This document shows positions 16,317-24,086 of a stretch of 64,000 bases of DNA, piece by piece. How positions within the stretch are numbered: the first letter of the stretch is position 1; the number at the start of each line of letters is the position of its first letter. Location: positions 372,001 through 436,000 of the forward strand of contig NZ_HG916854.1 of the NCBI RefSeq assembly GCF_000577275.2. Direction: 5' to 3'. Under the pieces are notes generated by a model, which worked only from the letters and a program-made list of their open reading frames with translations, was not told the DNA's origin and made no database searches. Made by a program: the position numbers and the translations under genes. The stretch comes from Rhizobium favelukesii (lineage in GTDB: Bacteria > Pseudomonadota > Alphaproteobacteria > Rhizobiales > Rhizobiaceae).

Positions 16317-17102
16317 ATGCCCGAATACGTGCTCTATAACGCACCGCAATCGACCTGCAGCCAGCGTGTCCGCTACACCCTTCACCTGAAGGGAAAGACC
16401 TTCGAGGAGCACAAACTGGATCTCTTCAAAGGCGACCAGCTGAAGCCGGACTATCTCGCGATCAACCCCAATGGCGTCGTGCCGGCGCTCGTTCACAATG
16501 ACGCGCCTGTGATCGATTCCGCTGTGATCATGGAATATCTGGAAGATATTCTCGGCGACGTCGCGCCGCTTCGGCCGCACGATCCGCTCGAGGCGGCACG
16601 GATGCGGACGATGATGCGCTTCATCGACGAAGTCCCGACGCCTGCCGTGCGCGTGCCGTCGTACAACCTGGCGTTCCTGCCACACTACCAGGCAATGACC
16701 GAGGATGCGTTCCTGGCGGTCTGCGAAAGCAAGCCATTGCGCCGGGAATTCTTGCTGAAAATGGGGCGCACCGGCTTTCCCCAGTCCGAAATGGACGAGG
16801 CGATCGGGCGCCTCAGGCGCGGGATCGATCGGATGGCACATTGGTTGCGCGAGGCAGGCGGGCCATGGCTGCTCGGGGCTGACATGACGCTGGCCGACAT
16901 CGCCATCATGCCGGTGATCGTGCGCATGGACGACATCAACCTTGGCTACCTGTGGGCCGATGCGCCTCAGATTGCCTCCTGGCTGGAGAACATCCGAGCA
17001 ACCGAAGCATTCGCGAAGACCTACTATCACGGCTCACTGCTGACCGAAAAATACCCGCATCTGCAGACCCTGAAACAGACATCGGCACATGTTGCCGCAT
17101 GA
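16317..17102 (+). CDS. Glutathione S-transferase family protein
   Basis: A 261-residue protein with an N-terminal thioredoxin fold: YVLYNAPQSTCSQRVRYTLH (the Ser-x-x-Ser/Cys active-site region), NPNGVVPALVH with the cis-Pro, and DSAVIMEYLED for glutathione gamma-glutamyl binding. The all-helical C-terminal domain has the N-capping motif WLLGADMTLADIAIMPV. It is longer than usual, with an insert near residues 110-150. The start has GGGGAGGAAG upstream. In aromatic catabolic clusters such proteins act as isomerases (for example maleylpyruvate isomerase type), dehalogenases or ether-cleaving enzymes. Which applies here is unknown. It follows livM by 69 bases in the same transcription direction. 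Confidence 0.85.
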   Translation: MPEYVLYNAPQSTCSQRVRYTLHLKGKTFEEHKLDLFKGDQLKPDYLAINPNGVVPALVHNDAPVIDSAVIMEYLEDILGDVAPLRPHDPLEAARMRTMMRFIDEVPTPAVRVPSYNLAFLPHYQAMTEDAFLAVCESKPLRREFLLKMGRTGFPQSEMDEAIGRLRRGIDRMAHWLREAGGPWLLGADMTLADIAIMPVIVRMDDINLGYLWADAPQIASWLENIRATEAFAKTYYHGSLLTEKYPHLQTLKQTSAHVAA

Positions 17103-17134
17103 CCAGCTTGGTCCGTTAGAAGGAGATAAAGACA

Positions 17135-18061
17135 ATGCAACACATCACCATAGAGCCGAAGCTCATCGCCAAGGTAGAAGATGTCACGCCCACCGTGCTC
17201 GCGGCGATGGCCAAGACCACCAACCCGCGCCTCAAAGCTGTGATGGATAGGCTGATTCACCATCTTCACCAGTTCACTATCGAGACGCGCCCGACCGAGG
17301 AAGAGTTCGAATACGGGTTGCGCTGGATCGCGGCGCTCGGCCACCACACGCACGAGACCAACAACGAGGTGGTCCTTGCCGCCGACGTGCTCGGCGCTTC
17401 GACGCTGATCGATCTCATCAACAATGACGGCATGCAGGGCGAGACGATGTCGGCCCTCCTCGGCCCCTTCTATCGCGGCCACGCGCCGGACTGCGCGAAC
17501 GGCGATTGCATCGCCCGCTCCGAAACACCGGGGCCCGCATTGTTCTTCAAGGGCCGGGTGATCGGGCTCGATGGTGCGCCCGTCGCAGGCGCCAAGCTGG
17601 ATATCTGGCAGGCCTCGCCCGTCGGCCTTTATGAGAACCAGGACGCGGATCAGGATGATTTCAACTTGCGCGGCGTCTTTCACACGGATGAGGCAGGCAG
17701 TTTCCATTTCACATCGGTGAAGCCGGCGGGCTACCCGGTCCCAACGGACGGACCTGTCGGCGTCCTTCTTCACGCCCAGCACCGCCACCCGATGCGTCCG
17801 GCCCACATCCATTTCATCGTCTCTGCGCCCGGCCACAAGACGCTGATCACGCAGATTTTCTCTGACACGCCGCAGGCACTCGCGACCGATGTCGTGTTCG
17901 GGGCGAAGGTGCAGATCGTCGGCGATTTCGTCGAGCATACCGAGCCGCACGCGGAATACCCAGGCGCGCAGCTTCCTTTCTATAGCTGCGAATACACCTT
18001 CAGGCTTCTCGAAGGCGAGCCGACTTATCCGGTGCCGCCGATATCGGGAACGAAGGCATGA
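17135..18061 (+). CDS. Intradiol dioxygenase, hydroxyquinol 1,2-dioxygenase type
   Basis: A 308-residue protein with the N-terminal helical dimerisation domain (PRLKAVMDRLIHHLHQF) and the beta-sandwich catalytic domain. The Fe(III) ligands are visible: Tyr166 (PVGLYENQD), Tyr200 (AGYPVPTDGP), His224 and His226 (MRPAHIHF). Their spacing and the length match hydroxyquinol 1,2-dioxygenase better than the shorter protocatechuate enzymes. The expected reaction is O2-dependent cleavage of 1,2,4-trihydroxybenzene between C1 and C2 to maleylacetate; catechol is the other possibility. It has an AGAAGGAGAT ribosome binding site and overlaps the next SDR gene. Its place behind a solute importer marks the cluster as aromatic catabolism. 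Confidence 0.9.
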   Translation: MQHITIEPKLIAKVEDVTPTVLAAMAKTTNPRLKAVMDRLIHHLHQFTIETRPTEEEFEYGLRWIAALGHHTHETNNEVVLAADVLGASTLIDLINNDGMQGETMSALLGPFYRGHAPDCANGDCIARSETPGPALFFKGRVIGLDGAPVAGAKLDIWQASPVGLYENQDADQDDFNLRGVFHTDEAGSFHFTSVKPAGYPVPTDGPVGVLLHAQHRHPMRPAHIHFIVSAPGHKTLITQIFSDTPQALATDVVFGAKVQIVGDFVEHTEPHAEYPGAQLPFYSCEYTFRLLEGEPTYPVPPISGTKA

Positions 18062-18825
18062 TGGTGACCGCTATGACTTTCTCCGAACTGCTGAAGGGCA
18101 AGGTCGCAATCGTTGCCGGCGGCTCCGGTGGCATCGGTCGCGAAACCTGCCGCCTGCTCGCCGAGGCCGGTGCTAGGGTCGTCATCGGCTACCGCGCCGG
18201 CAAGGACAGGGCCGAGGCGCTTGCGGAGGCACTGCCGGGCACCGGCCATGTGGCCCTTCCGGTATCGATCGAGGACACGTCGTCCGTCGAGGCCTTCCGC
18301 ACCGCAGCGCTTGCGGCCTGCGGTCATGCCGACATACTGATCAATGCCGCCGGCGTCACCAGACCGGTGCCACATGCCGATCTCGAGGCGCTGACCGACG
18401 AACTGATCGATCAAGTCTTCGCCAACAATTGGCGTGGTGTCTTCGCGACTGTCCGCGCCTTTGCGCCGGCACTGCGCGACAGCGGCAACGGGCTTATCGT
18501 CAATGTTTCCTCGATCGCGGCCTTTACCGGCGTCGGCTCGAACATCGCCTATTGCGGTGCGAAGGCGGGCCTCGACATCATGACCAATTCTCTCGCCAGG
18601 GCTCTCGCTCCGGCGATCCGTGTCATGGCCGTCTCGCCTGGTGTCGTCGACACCGAGTTCGTTCCCGGCCGCGACCAGGAATTCAAGGACAAGGCGGCGG
18701 CCGCAACGCCATTAAAGCGCATCACGACGCCGACCGATGTGGCTGAAGCCATCCTCGCCTGTGCAACGCATCTGAAATTCTCGACGGGCACTCGCATCGT
18801 CGTCGACGGAGGGAGGCATCTCTGA
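18058..18825 (+). CDS. Short-chain dehydrogenase/reductase in the dioxygenase operon
   Basis: A classical SDR of about 250 residues: cofactor loop AGGSGGIGRET, INAAG after beta-4, catalytic Ser in VNVSSIAAF and YCGAK as the Tyr-Lys pair, with the C-terminal GTRIVVDGG. The beta-2 end GYRAGKD with Arg suggests NADP(H). The gene overlaps the dioxygenase stop (ATGATG) and its own stop overlaps the BKACE start (TGATG), so the three are translationally coupled. Candidate roles are dehydrogenation of a ring precursor or reduction of maleylacetate. The first start at 18058 is assumed; 18073 (MTFSELL) is also possible. Confidence 0.88.
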   Translation: MMVTAMTFSELLKGKVAIVAGGSGGIGRETCRLLAEAGARVVIGYRAGKDRAEALAEALPGTGHVALPVSIEDTSSVEAFRTAALAACGHADILINAAGVTRPVPHADLEALTDELIDQVFANNWRGVFATVRAFAPALRDSGNGLIVNVSSIAAFTGVGSNIAYCGAKAGLDIMTNSLARALAPAIRVMAVSPGVVDTEFVPGRDQEFKDKAAAATPLKRITTPTDVAEAILACATHLKFSTGTRIVVDGGRHL

Positions 18826-19703
18826 TGCAGCAGAACGTCATCATTACCTGCGCCGTGACCGGCAATCTCACGACGCGGGAAAATCATCCCGGCCTGCCGG
18901 TGACGCCGCAGGAAATTGCCGCCTCCTGTCTGGAAGCAGCGGATGTCGGCGCGGCGGTCGTCCATATCCATGTGCGCGATCCTCAAACGGCAAAGCCGTC
19001 GATGGACATCAAGTACTATCGCGAGGTCATCGAGCGGATCCGGGCAAAGAATGATGCCGTAATCCTCAACGTCACCACCGGGCCGGGTGGCCGCTATCAT
19101 CCCAGCGACGAAAACCCGGCGGTGGCTGGTCCGCGCACGACACTGATGCGGCCCGAGCGCCGCGTTGAGCACATATTGGCACTGAAGCCCGATATTGCGA
19201 CGCTCGATCTCAACACCATGACCTTCGGCGCCGAAGTGGTGATCAACACCCCCGGCAACGTCAAGATCATGGCGGAGATCATCGAAAGCGTAGGCTCAAA
19301 GCCGGAACTGGAGGTCTTCGACACCGGAGACATCCAGCTCGCCCATGATCTCCTCAAGGCCGGCGTGCTGAAATCGCCCGCCATGTTCACGATCGTCACC
19401 GGCGTCAAATACGGCCTGCCATCGACCACCGATGCGATGGCGATGGCCGCGCGCATGCTGCCGCGCGACGCGGTCTGGACCGGGTTCGGCGTCGGACGGA
19501 TGTCGTTTCCGATGGCCGCGCAGGCCTATCTCCTGGGCGGGCACGTGCGTGTCGGGCTGGAAGACAATTCGTACATCGCCAAGGGTGTGCTCGCAAAGGG
19601 CAACGGCGAACTCGTGGAGCGCGCGCGCGACATCATCGAGAAGATGGGCGGCCAGATCGCAAGCGCTGCGCAAGCGCGCGAAATTCTCAAACTGAAGTCT
19701 TGA
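18825..19703 (+). CDS. Beta-keto acid cleavage enzyme (BKACE, DUF849)
   Basis: A 292-residue TIM-barrel protein of the BKACE family, whose founder is 3-keto-5-aminohexanoate cleavage enzyme. Visible marks are the zinc-binding pair His47/His49 in VVHIHVRDPQ, the glycine-rich NVTTGPGGRYHPSDENP loop and VRVGLEDNSY, which carries the third ligand Glu. The reaction of the family is beta-keto acid + acetyl-CoA giving a CoA thioester + acetoacetate. Following a hydroxyquinol-type dioxygenase, 3-oxoadipate is an obvious candidate substrate, giving succinyl-CoA and acetoacetate. That is an inference from context. No 3-oxoadipate CoA-transferase or thiolase gene is present in the cluster. Confidence 0.9.
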   Translation: MQQNVIITCAVTGNLTTRENHPGLPVTPQEIAASCLEAADVGAAVVHIHVRDPQTAKPSMDIKYYREVIERIRAKNDAVILNVTTGPGGRYHPSDENPAVAGPRTTLMRPERRVEHILALKPDIATLDLNTMTFGAEVVINTPGNVKIMAEIIESVGSKPELEVFDTGDIQLAHDLLKAGVLKSPAMFTIVTGVKYGLPSTTDAMAMAARMLPRDAVWTGFGVGRMSFPMAAQAYLLGGHVRVGLEDNSYIAKGVLAKGNGELVERARDIIEKMGGQIASAAQAREILKLKS

Positions 19704-19745
19704 ACTGCCGTCGGCTCAACTCAGCCTTAGAAAGGGGATAAGACC

Positions 19746-20750
19746 ATGAATATTCAGATCGATACCAAGGCAGGCAAGGCGTTGCGGGTGACCAGCGCCT
19801 CGCCGGATCTCGATAATCTTCAAATCGAAGTTGTCGACGTCAGCGTGCCAAGGCCAGGCCCCGGGCAGGTCCTCGTCGAGATCGTAGCCGCTGGTGTCAA
19901 CCCGAGCGACGTCAAGGCCTCGCTCGGTCACATGCCGCACGCCATCTGGCCGCGCATACCCGGTCGCGATTTCGGCGGCATCGTGCGGGAGGGGCCGAAG
20001 CACATGATTGGCCTGGAAATCTGGGGCGGCGGCGGCGAGCTTGGCATTACCCAGGACGGCAGCCACGCCAGGTGGATGGTGCTCGACCAGAAAGCAGTGC
20101 GCGAAAAGCCTGCCAATTTTACCATGGAACAGGCAGGCTCAATCGGTGTCCCCTTCATCACCGCCTATGAGGGATTGCGCGAAGCCGGCGGCGTTCAGCC
20201 GACCGACGTCGTGCTCGTCTGCGGCGGCAACGGCAAGGTTGGGCAGGCAGCGATCCAGCTTGCCACCATGGCCGGCGCCAGGGTCTTTGCCGTCGAATAC
20301 AACGATCAGCCGCTGATGGGCCACGCAAACCGCCCTGTCGAGATGCTGAACAGCAGCAAGGACGACGTGGCGGCCATCGTTCGCGAGAAGACCGGCGGCC
20401 ACGGTGCCGATATCGTCTTCAACACGGTCGGCAGCCCCTATTTCGAGATCGCCAACAAGGCGATGGCGAAGCAGGCGCGACAGATCTTCATCTCGACGTT
20501 CGATCGCGCCGTACCCTTCGACATTTTCAACTTCTTCCGCGGCCGGCACAAATACATCGGCATCGACACGCTGGCACTATCTTCGGTCGAAGGTGCCCGC
20601 ATCTTCGACAAGCTGAAGGCAAAGTTCGAGGAAGGTCTGCTCAAACCGTTCCCGATCAACCCCGCCACGTGCTACCGCCTTGACGAGGCCGCCGAGGCCT
20701 ACGCATCGGTGCTGCGCGGCACGCCGGACCGCGTGCTCCTGAAGCCTTGA
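19746..20750 (+). CDS. MDR-superfamily oxidoreductase (quinone reductase-like)
   Basis: A 334-residue medium-chain dehydrogenase/reductase. The GroES-like N-terminus has PRPGPGQVLVEIVAAGVNPS and GRDFGGIV. The Rossmann part begins at VLVCGGNGKVGQAAIQLA, with GADIVFNTVG later. The structural zinc cysteines and the catalytic Cys/His of zinc alcohol dehydrogenases are absent, so it belongs with the zinc-free quinone oxidoreductase/enoyl reductase branch, probably NADPH-linked. It begins 42 bases after the BKACE gene behind AAAGGGGAT. In this cluster it could reduce maleylacetate to 3-oxoadipate, a step for which no classical maleylacetate reductase is encoded. That role is speculative. Confidence 0.85.
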   Translation: MNIQIDTKAGKALRVTSASPDLDNLQIEVVDVSVPRPGPGQVLVEIVAAGVNPSDVKASLGHMPHAIWPRIPGRDFGGIVREGPKHMIGLEIWGGGGELGITQDGSHARWMVLDQKAVREKPANFTMEQAGSIGVPFITAYEGLREAGGVQPTDVVLVCGGNGKVGQAAIQLATMAGARVFAVEYNDQPLMGHANRPVEMLNSSKDDVAAIVREKTGGHGADIVFNTVGSPYFEIANKAMAKQARQIFISTFDRAVPFDIFNFFRGRHKYIGIDTLALSSVEGARIFDKLKAKFEEGLLKPFPINPATCYRLDEAAEAYASVLRGTPDRVLLKP

Positions 20751-20758
20751 GGCGCGCG

Positions 20759-21091
20759 ATGCAGGTAACCCGCTATAGCGAAGCTCAGTCGTACGAGGCG
20801 GCGGAGCACTATGACATGCGCTGCCTTCGCCTTCAGGGCAAGGAGGCGACTGCGACCGACACGATTTGGATCGGCCTCTCGCATCTCCTGCCGGGCGGGC
20901 ACACCTCTTTGAAGGACGCCCCGGTGGAGAAGATCTATATCGTCGTCGCTGGCTCAGTGACGATCGAGACGCCAAACGGCGAGGTGACGCTCGGTTGCCT
21001 CGACAGCTGCCGGCTGGCGCCGGGCGAAGCACGTGCTCTTTTTAATCGCACGAATTCTCCAGCGACCGTTCTGCTCGCGATGCCTGTCTAG
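20759..21091 (+). CDS. Small cupin-domain protein
   Basis: The ATG at 20759 lies 9 bases after the MDR stop; an upstream TTG overlapping that stop is rejected. The 110-residue product holds one cupin domain. The first motif region is LLPGGHTSLKDAPVEKIYIVVAGSV in outline (Gly-His, Glu, Tyr-Val and Gly positions) and the second CRLAPGEARALFNRT. Motif 1 keeps one His and a Glu, so metal binding is plausible but not certain. Small cupins in catabolic operons act as isomerases, decarboxylases or effector binders. It is tightly linked to the MDR gene. Confidence 0.75.
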   Translation: MQVTRYSEAQSYEAAEHYDMRCLRLQGKEATATDTIWIGLSHLLPGGHTSLKDAPVEKIYIVVAGSVTIETPNGEVTLGCLDSCRLAPGEARALFNRTNSPATVLLAMPV

Positions 21092-21124
21092 GCCGCTAGC
21101 GGCGAGGAACTAAAGGCGAGGGCG

Positions 21125-21694
21125 ATGATGACAACTGCTGAGCCGCGTTTTTTCCGCTTAGGGACGCGCAGTCCAACTGTGCCACAGAACGGTCATTACT
21201 ATGTGGCGCCCGGAGCCAAAATCATCGGGGATGTCCATCTAGGCCATGACGTTAGTATATGGTTCAATGCCGTTCTGAGAGGCGACAACGAGCCAATCGA
21301 GGTGGGGAGTGGAAGCAATGTCCAGGACGGCTGCATTGTCCACACCGATCCGGGGTTTCCGGTGCGGATCGGAGAGAATGTGACCATTGGTCATAATGCG
21401 GCCGTCCACGGTTGTTCGATCGGCGCAGGCAGTCTTATAGGGATCGGCGCGACCGTACTAAACGGTGCGGTCGTTGGAAGGTTCTGTTTGGTGGCCGCAG
21501 GTGCGCTCATACGCGAAAACATGGTAATCCCCGACCGTTCGCTTGTGGTCGGCATTCCCGCGCGCATCGTAGGCAACTTGACGGCGGAACAGACAGAACG
21601 AATGGCAGAAGGGAGTGCCCGTTACCGCGGCAAGATCCAAACCTACGCCGGCTCGCTCAGTCCCCTGGCACAGGCATCGATACGGCAGCCCTGA
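21125..21694 (+). CDS. Gamma-carbonic anhydrase-like / PaaY-type hexapeptide-repeat protein
   Basis: A 189-residue left-handed beta-helix protein with recurring hexapeptide turns (IGDVHLG, VTIGHNAAVHG, IGIGATVLNGAVVG). The three zinc-ligand histidines of gamma-class enzymes are present: His73 in IVHTD, His90 and His95 in IGHNAAVHGC. The C-terminus (VGIPARIVGNLT, then ERMAEGSARYRG) matches the PaaY/YrdA branch, which is found in phenylacetate and other CoA-ester operons as a thioesterase or carbonic anhydrase. It is the last gene of the cluster. A terminator-like hairpin lies about 180 bases downstream. Confidence 0.88.
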   Translation: MMTTAEPRFFRLGTRSPTVPQNGHYYVAPGAKIIGDVHLGHDVSIWFNAVLRGDNEPIEVGSGSNVQDGCIVHTDPGFPVRIGENVTIGHNAAVHGCSIGAGSLIGIGATVLNGAVVGRFCLVAAGALIRENMVIPDRSLVVGIPARIVGNLTAEQTERMAEGSARYRGKIQTYAGSLSPLAQASIRQP

Positions 21695-21874
21695 TGGCGA
21701 CGAGGACAAGAACCAAGACGGCAGCGAGGCAAGGCTTTCGATCGTGGAGGGGCGTGCGCCCGCCCGATAGAGCCTTGGCCGCCGCAAGGAGGGACGACCC
21801 TCGTGGCATCGCACAGTCCACCTCCCTCGATGCCGCTTGTGACAAACAACTCCCCAACGACCTTGAGCCGTGAG

Positions 21875-21896
21875 AGCTCTGCGCTGGCAGAGTTTT
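21875..21896 (+). terminator. Possible intrinsic terminator at the end of the catabolic cluster
   Basis: CTCTGC-GCTG-GCAGAG forms a 6-bp stem (8 with the flanking A-T and G-T pairs) with a 4-base loop followed by TTTT. It lies between the last cluster gene and the convergent dinB gene. Confidence 0.5.
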
Positions 21897-21968
21897 GCAG
21901 TATGTCTTGAACAACGTATCTTGCCTTTGACAGTCACTCCCGCAGGCCAGTCGTAACTCGTGATTGCA

Positions 21969-23105
21969 TCACAGCGTCAAGGCGAGCTGCGGCTGGTCTG
22001 CATCGTCGACAGCATCGAGAGACGAAAGCGTAACGCCCAGCAATCGAATGCCTTTCGCTACTGGAAAAATAGGCGAGAGCAGCAGCTTTACGATCTCGGA
22101 GATCTCAGCCGCGCTCGCCACCGGCGCGAGGGCCGTCTTGCTCCGCGTGATCTGCGTGAAATCCGACCACTTCACCTTCAGCGTCACGGTCTTGCCACGG
22201 ATGGCGCTGGCCTCGCAATAGCGCCAGACTTTATCGACCAACGGCTGCAGGCCGGCGCGGGCGCTCTCGAGATCATGGATGTCTTCCCGAAACGTATCCT
22301 CCGCGCCGACCGATTTCCGGATGCGATCGGGCTTGACCTGGCGCTCGTCGATGCCGCGGGCGATCCAGTAGAAATACGGCCCGGACTTGCCGAAATGCTG
22401 CTGCAGGAAAGTGAGATCACGCGCTTTGAGATCGGCGCCGGTCTCGATCCCGAGCTTCAGCATCTTTTCCGCTGTCGCTGGCCCAACGCCATGGAACTTC
22501 TTGACGGGGAGCGCCTCGACGAAGGCCGGCCCGTGCTTCGGCCTAATGACGAACAGGCCATCGGGCTTGCGCTGGTCAGAGGCCATCTTTGCGAGAAACT
22601 TGTTATAGGAAACGCCGGCAGATGCAGTGAGCCTTGTCTCAGCCTTGATCCTGGCGCGGATCTCCTCGGCAATCTCCGTTGCGAGCTCCACGCCCTTCAG
22701 GTTATCGGTAACGTCGAGATAGGCTTCATCGAGCGATAGGGGTTCAATAAGCGGCGTGTATTCGGCAAAGATCGCATGGATCTGCTGCGAAACGGCGCGA
22801 TATACATCGAAACGATGCGGCACGAAAATCAGCTCTGGACACTTGCGTTTGGCCGTCACCGACGGCATCGCCGAGTGGACACCGAATTTGCGCGCCTCGT
22901 AACTGGCAGCTGCGACCACGCCGCGTGCCTGCGGATAGCCGACGGCGACCGGTTTGCCTCGAAGTTCCGGATTGTCGCGCTGCTCGACCGAAGCATAAAA
23001 CGCGTCCATGTCGATATGGATGATTTTGCGCACGCGGCTGCGAGCGGAGGGGACCTCGTCCATACCGCTCTTGCCGTCATCGTCCGGTTTTCGCGTCCCC
23101 AGCAT
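21969..23105 (-). CDS. dinB: DNA polymerase IV (Y-family)
   Basis: The minus-strand product begins at ATG 23105 with AAGGA upstream; the frame stays open to 23177 without family similarity. Catalytic motifs are intact: IIHIDMDAFYASVEQ near residue 30, the YEARKFGV/AMPS fingers, and LSLDEAYLDVT with the Asp-Glu pair. The helix-hairpin-helix VKKFHGVGPATAEKM and a little-finger domain (KTVTLKVKWSDFTQITRS) complete it. It performs translesion synthesis in the cytosol. It is divergent from the imuA-imuB-dnaE2 cassette. I see no GAAC-N7-GAAC box in its own orientation, so co-regulation is unproven. Confidence 0.95.
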   Translation of the reverse strand: MLGTRKPDDDGKSGMDEVPSARSRVRKIIHIDMDAFYASVEQRDNPELRGKPVAVGYPQARGVVAAASYEARKFGVHSAMPSVTAKRKCPELIFVPHRFDVYRAVSQQIHAIFAEYTPLIEPLSLDEAYLDVTDNLKGVELATEIAEEIRARIKAETRLTASAGVSYNKFLAKMASDQRKPDGLFVIRPKHGPAFVEALPVKKFHGVGPATAEKMLKLGIETGADLKARDLTFLQQHFGKSGPYFYWIARGIDERQVKPDRIRKSVGAEDTFREDIHDLESARAGLQPLVDKVWRYCEASAIRGKTVTLKVKWSDFTQITRSKTALAPVASAAEISEIVKLLLSPIFPVAKGIRLLGVTLSSLDAVDDADQPQLALTL

Positions 23106-23347
23106 CCATTTCCTTTTATTTGTCGCTGCAGATCTTATCAGAACCGGTGTCAGGAATAAGCAGCAGTGTTTTGGCATCGGGAGTAATCGTTCATCTGAAC
23201 TGCCACAAATTTCGCTTGGTGCGTCTCCATCGTTGTCTTCAAGCTATCCCGCTGCATTTCATCAGCAAATCGGCAAGTCCGCCAAGTCCAGCGAGCCATT
23301 CGTCCAAAGCAGTCGCTTGGTGGTTGATTGACTCCTCTTTCATTTAA

Positions 23348-23362
23348 GAACAAATAGGGAAC
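23348..23362 (+). promoter_or_regulatory. LexA box of the imu cassette
   Basis: A perfect alphaproteobacterial SOS box, GAAC-AAATAGG-GAAC, about 50 bases before the imuA start. It places the cassette under LexA control. Confidence 0.85.
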
Positions 23363-23410
23363 ATATCAGCAGTTTCTGCCGTTTCAAGCCTGAAGGAGGT
23401 GCCATTTCGC

Positions 23411-24086
23411 ATGCGTGACTACGTTGTCAATCCTGTTGTCGCCGAGCTGCGCGAACGCATCGAGCGGCTTGAAGGCGGGATGACACGCAGTCGCGCGGTG
23501 CTTCCTTTCGGCGTACCCGCAATTGACGACCGTCTTCCCGGTGGTGGGCTGGCTCTTGGTGCGCTCCATGAAGTCGCTGGTGGCGGCAACGGTGCGATTG
23601 ACGGCGCCGCCGCAGCGCTGTTTGCCGCAGCCGTCGGCGCCCGTAACCGGGGCAAAGTTCTGTGGTGCGTGACGCGGCCGGATCTCTTCGCGCCGGCGCT
23701 GGCCCAGGTGGGCCTGCTGCCGGGTCGTGTCATCTATGTGGAGGCCGGCGACGAAAAGGCGCTTCTTTCCTGCATGGAGGAGGGACTGCGGCATGGCGGG
23801 CTGGGTGTTGTCGTTGGAGAGCTTGCGCGGCTATCGATGACCGCCTCGCGCCGACTGCAGTTGGCCGCCGAAAGCTCAGGCACGATCGGGATTGCCGTCC
23901 TCTCCCTTGCCGGTTCCAGGGATCGGCCGGGCGCGCTGGCTGCTCGAGCTGATCCGCTGTCGCGCCGGCGAAAGTGCAGATTTCGAAGTGGAGGCTCCAG
24001 ATGCCAAGGGTCGTATCGCTCTTCCTTCCGAACTGGTCCACGGATCGCCTCAGGAGGAAACTGGGCGACGCCGCGCCTCCGCCTGA
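23411..24086 (+). pseudogene. imuA: imuA, internal deletion with frameshift
   Basis: ImuA is the RecA-like partner of the ImuB-DnaE2 mutasome. The first part (from ATG 23411, GGAGG upstream) reads normally: VPAIDDRLPGGGLALGALHE, VLWCVTRPDLFAPALAQVGL and ESSGTIGIAV. The frame then runs out of phase. The proper C-terminus ([35 protein letters not shown]) lies in the +2 frame from about 23892 and ends at 24086. Known homologues carry roughly 25 extra residues (an Arg/Trp-rich stretch) at the join, so about 70-80 bases were lost. The out-of-frame tail continues to 24169 and overlaps imuB. The protein is expected to be inactive or altered. Confidence 0.8.

Noticed and set aside
19746..20750. Zinc-dependent alcohol dehydrogenase for the MDR protein
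   Set aside because: The catalytic and structural zinc cysteine clusters are absent, so it belongs to the zinc-free branch.
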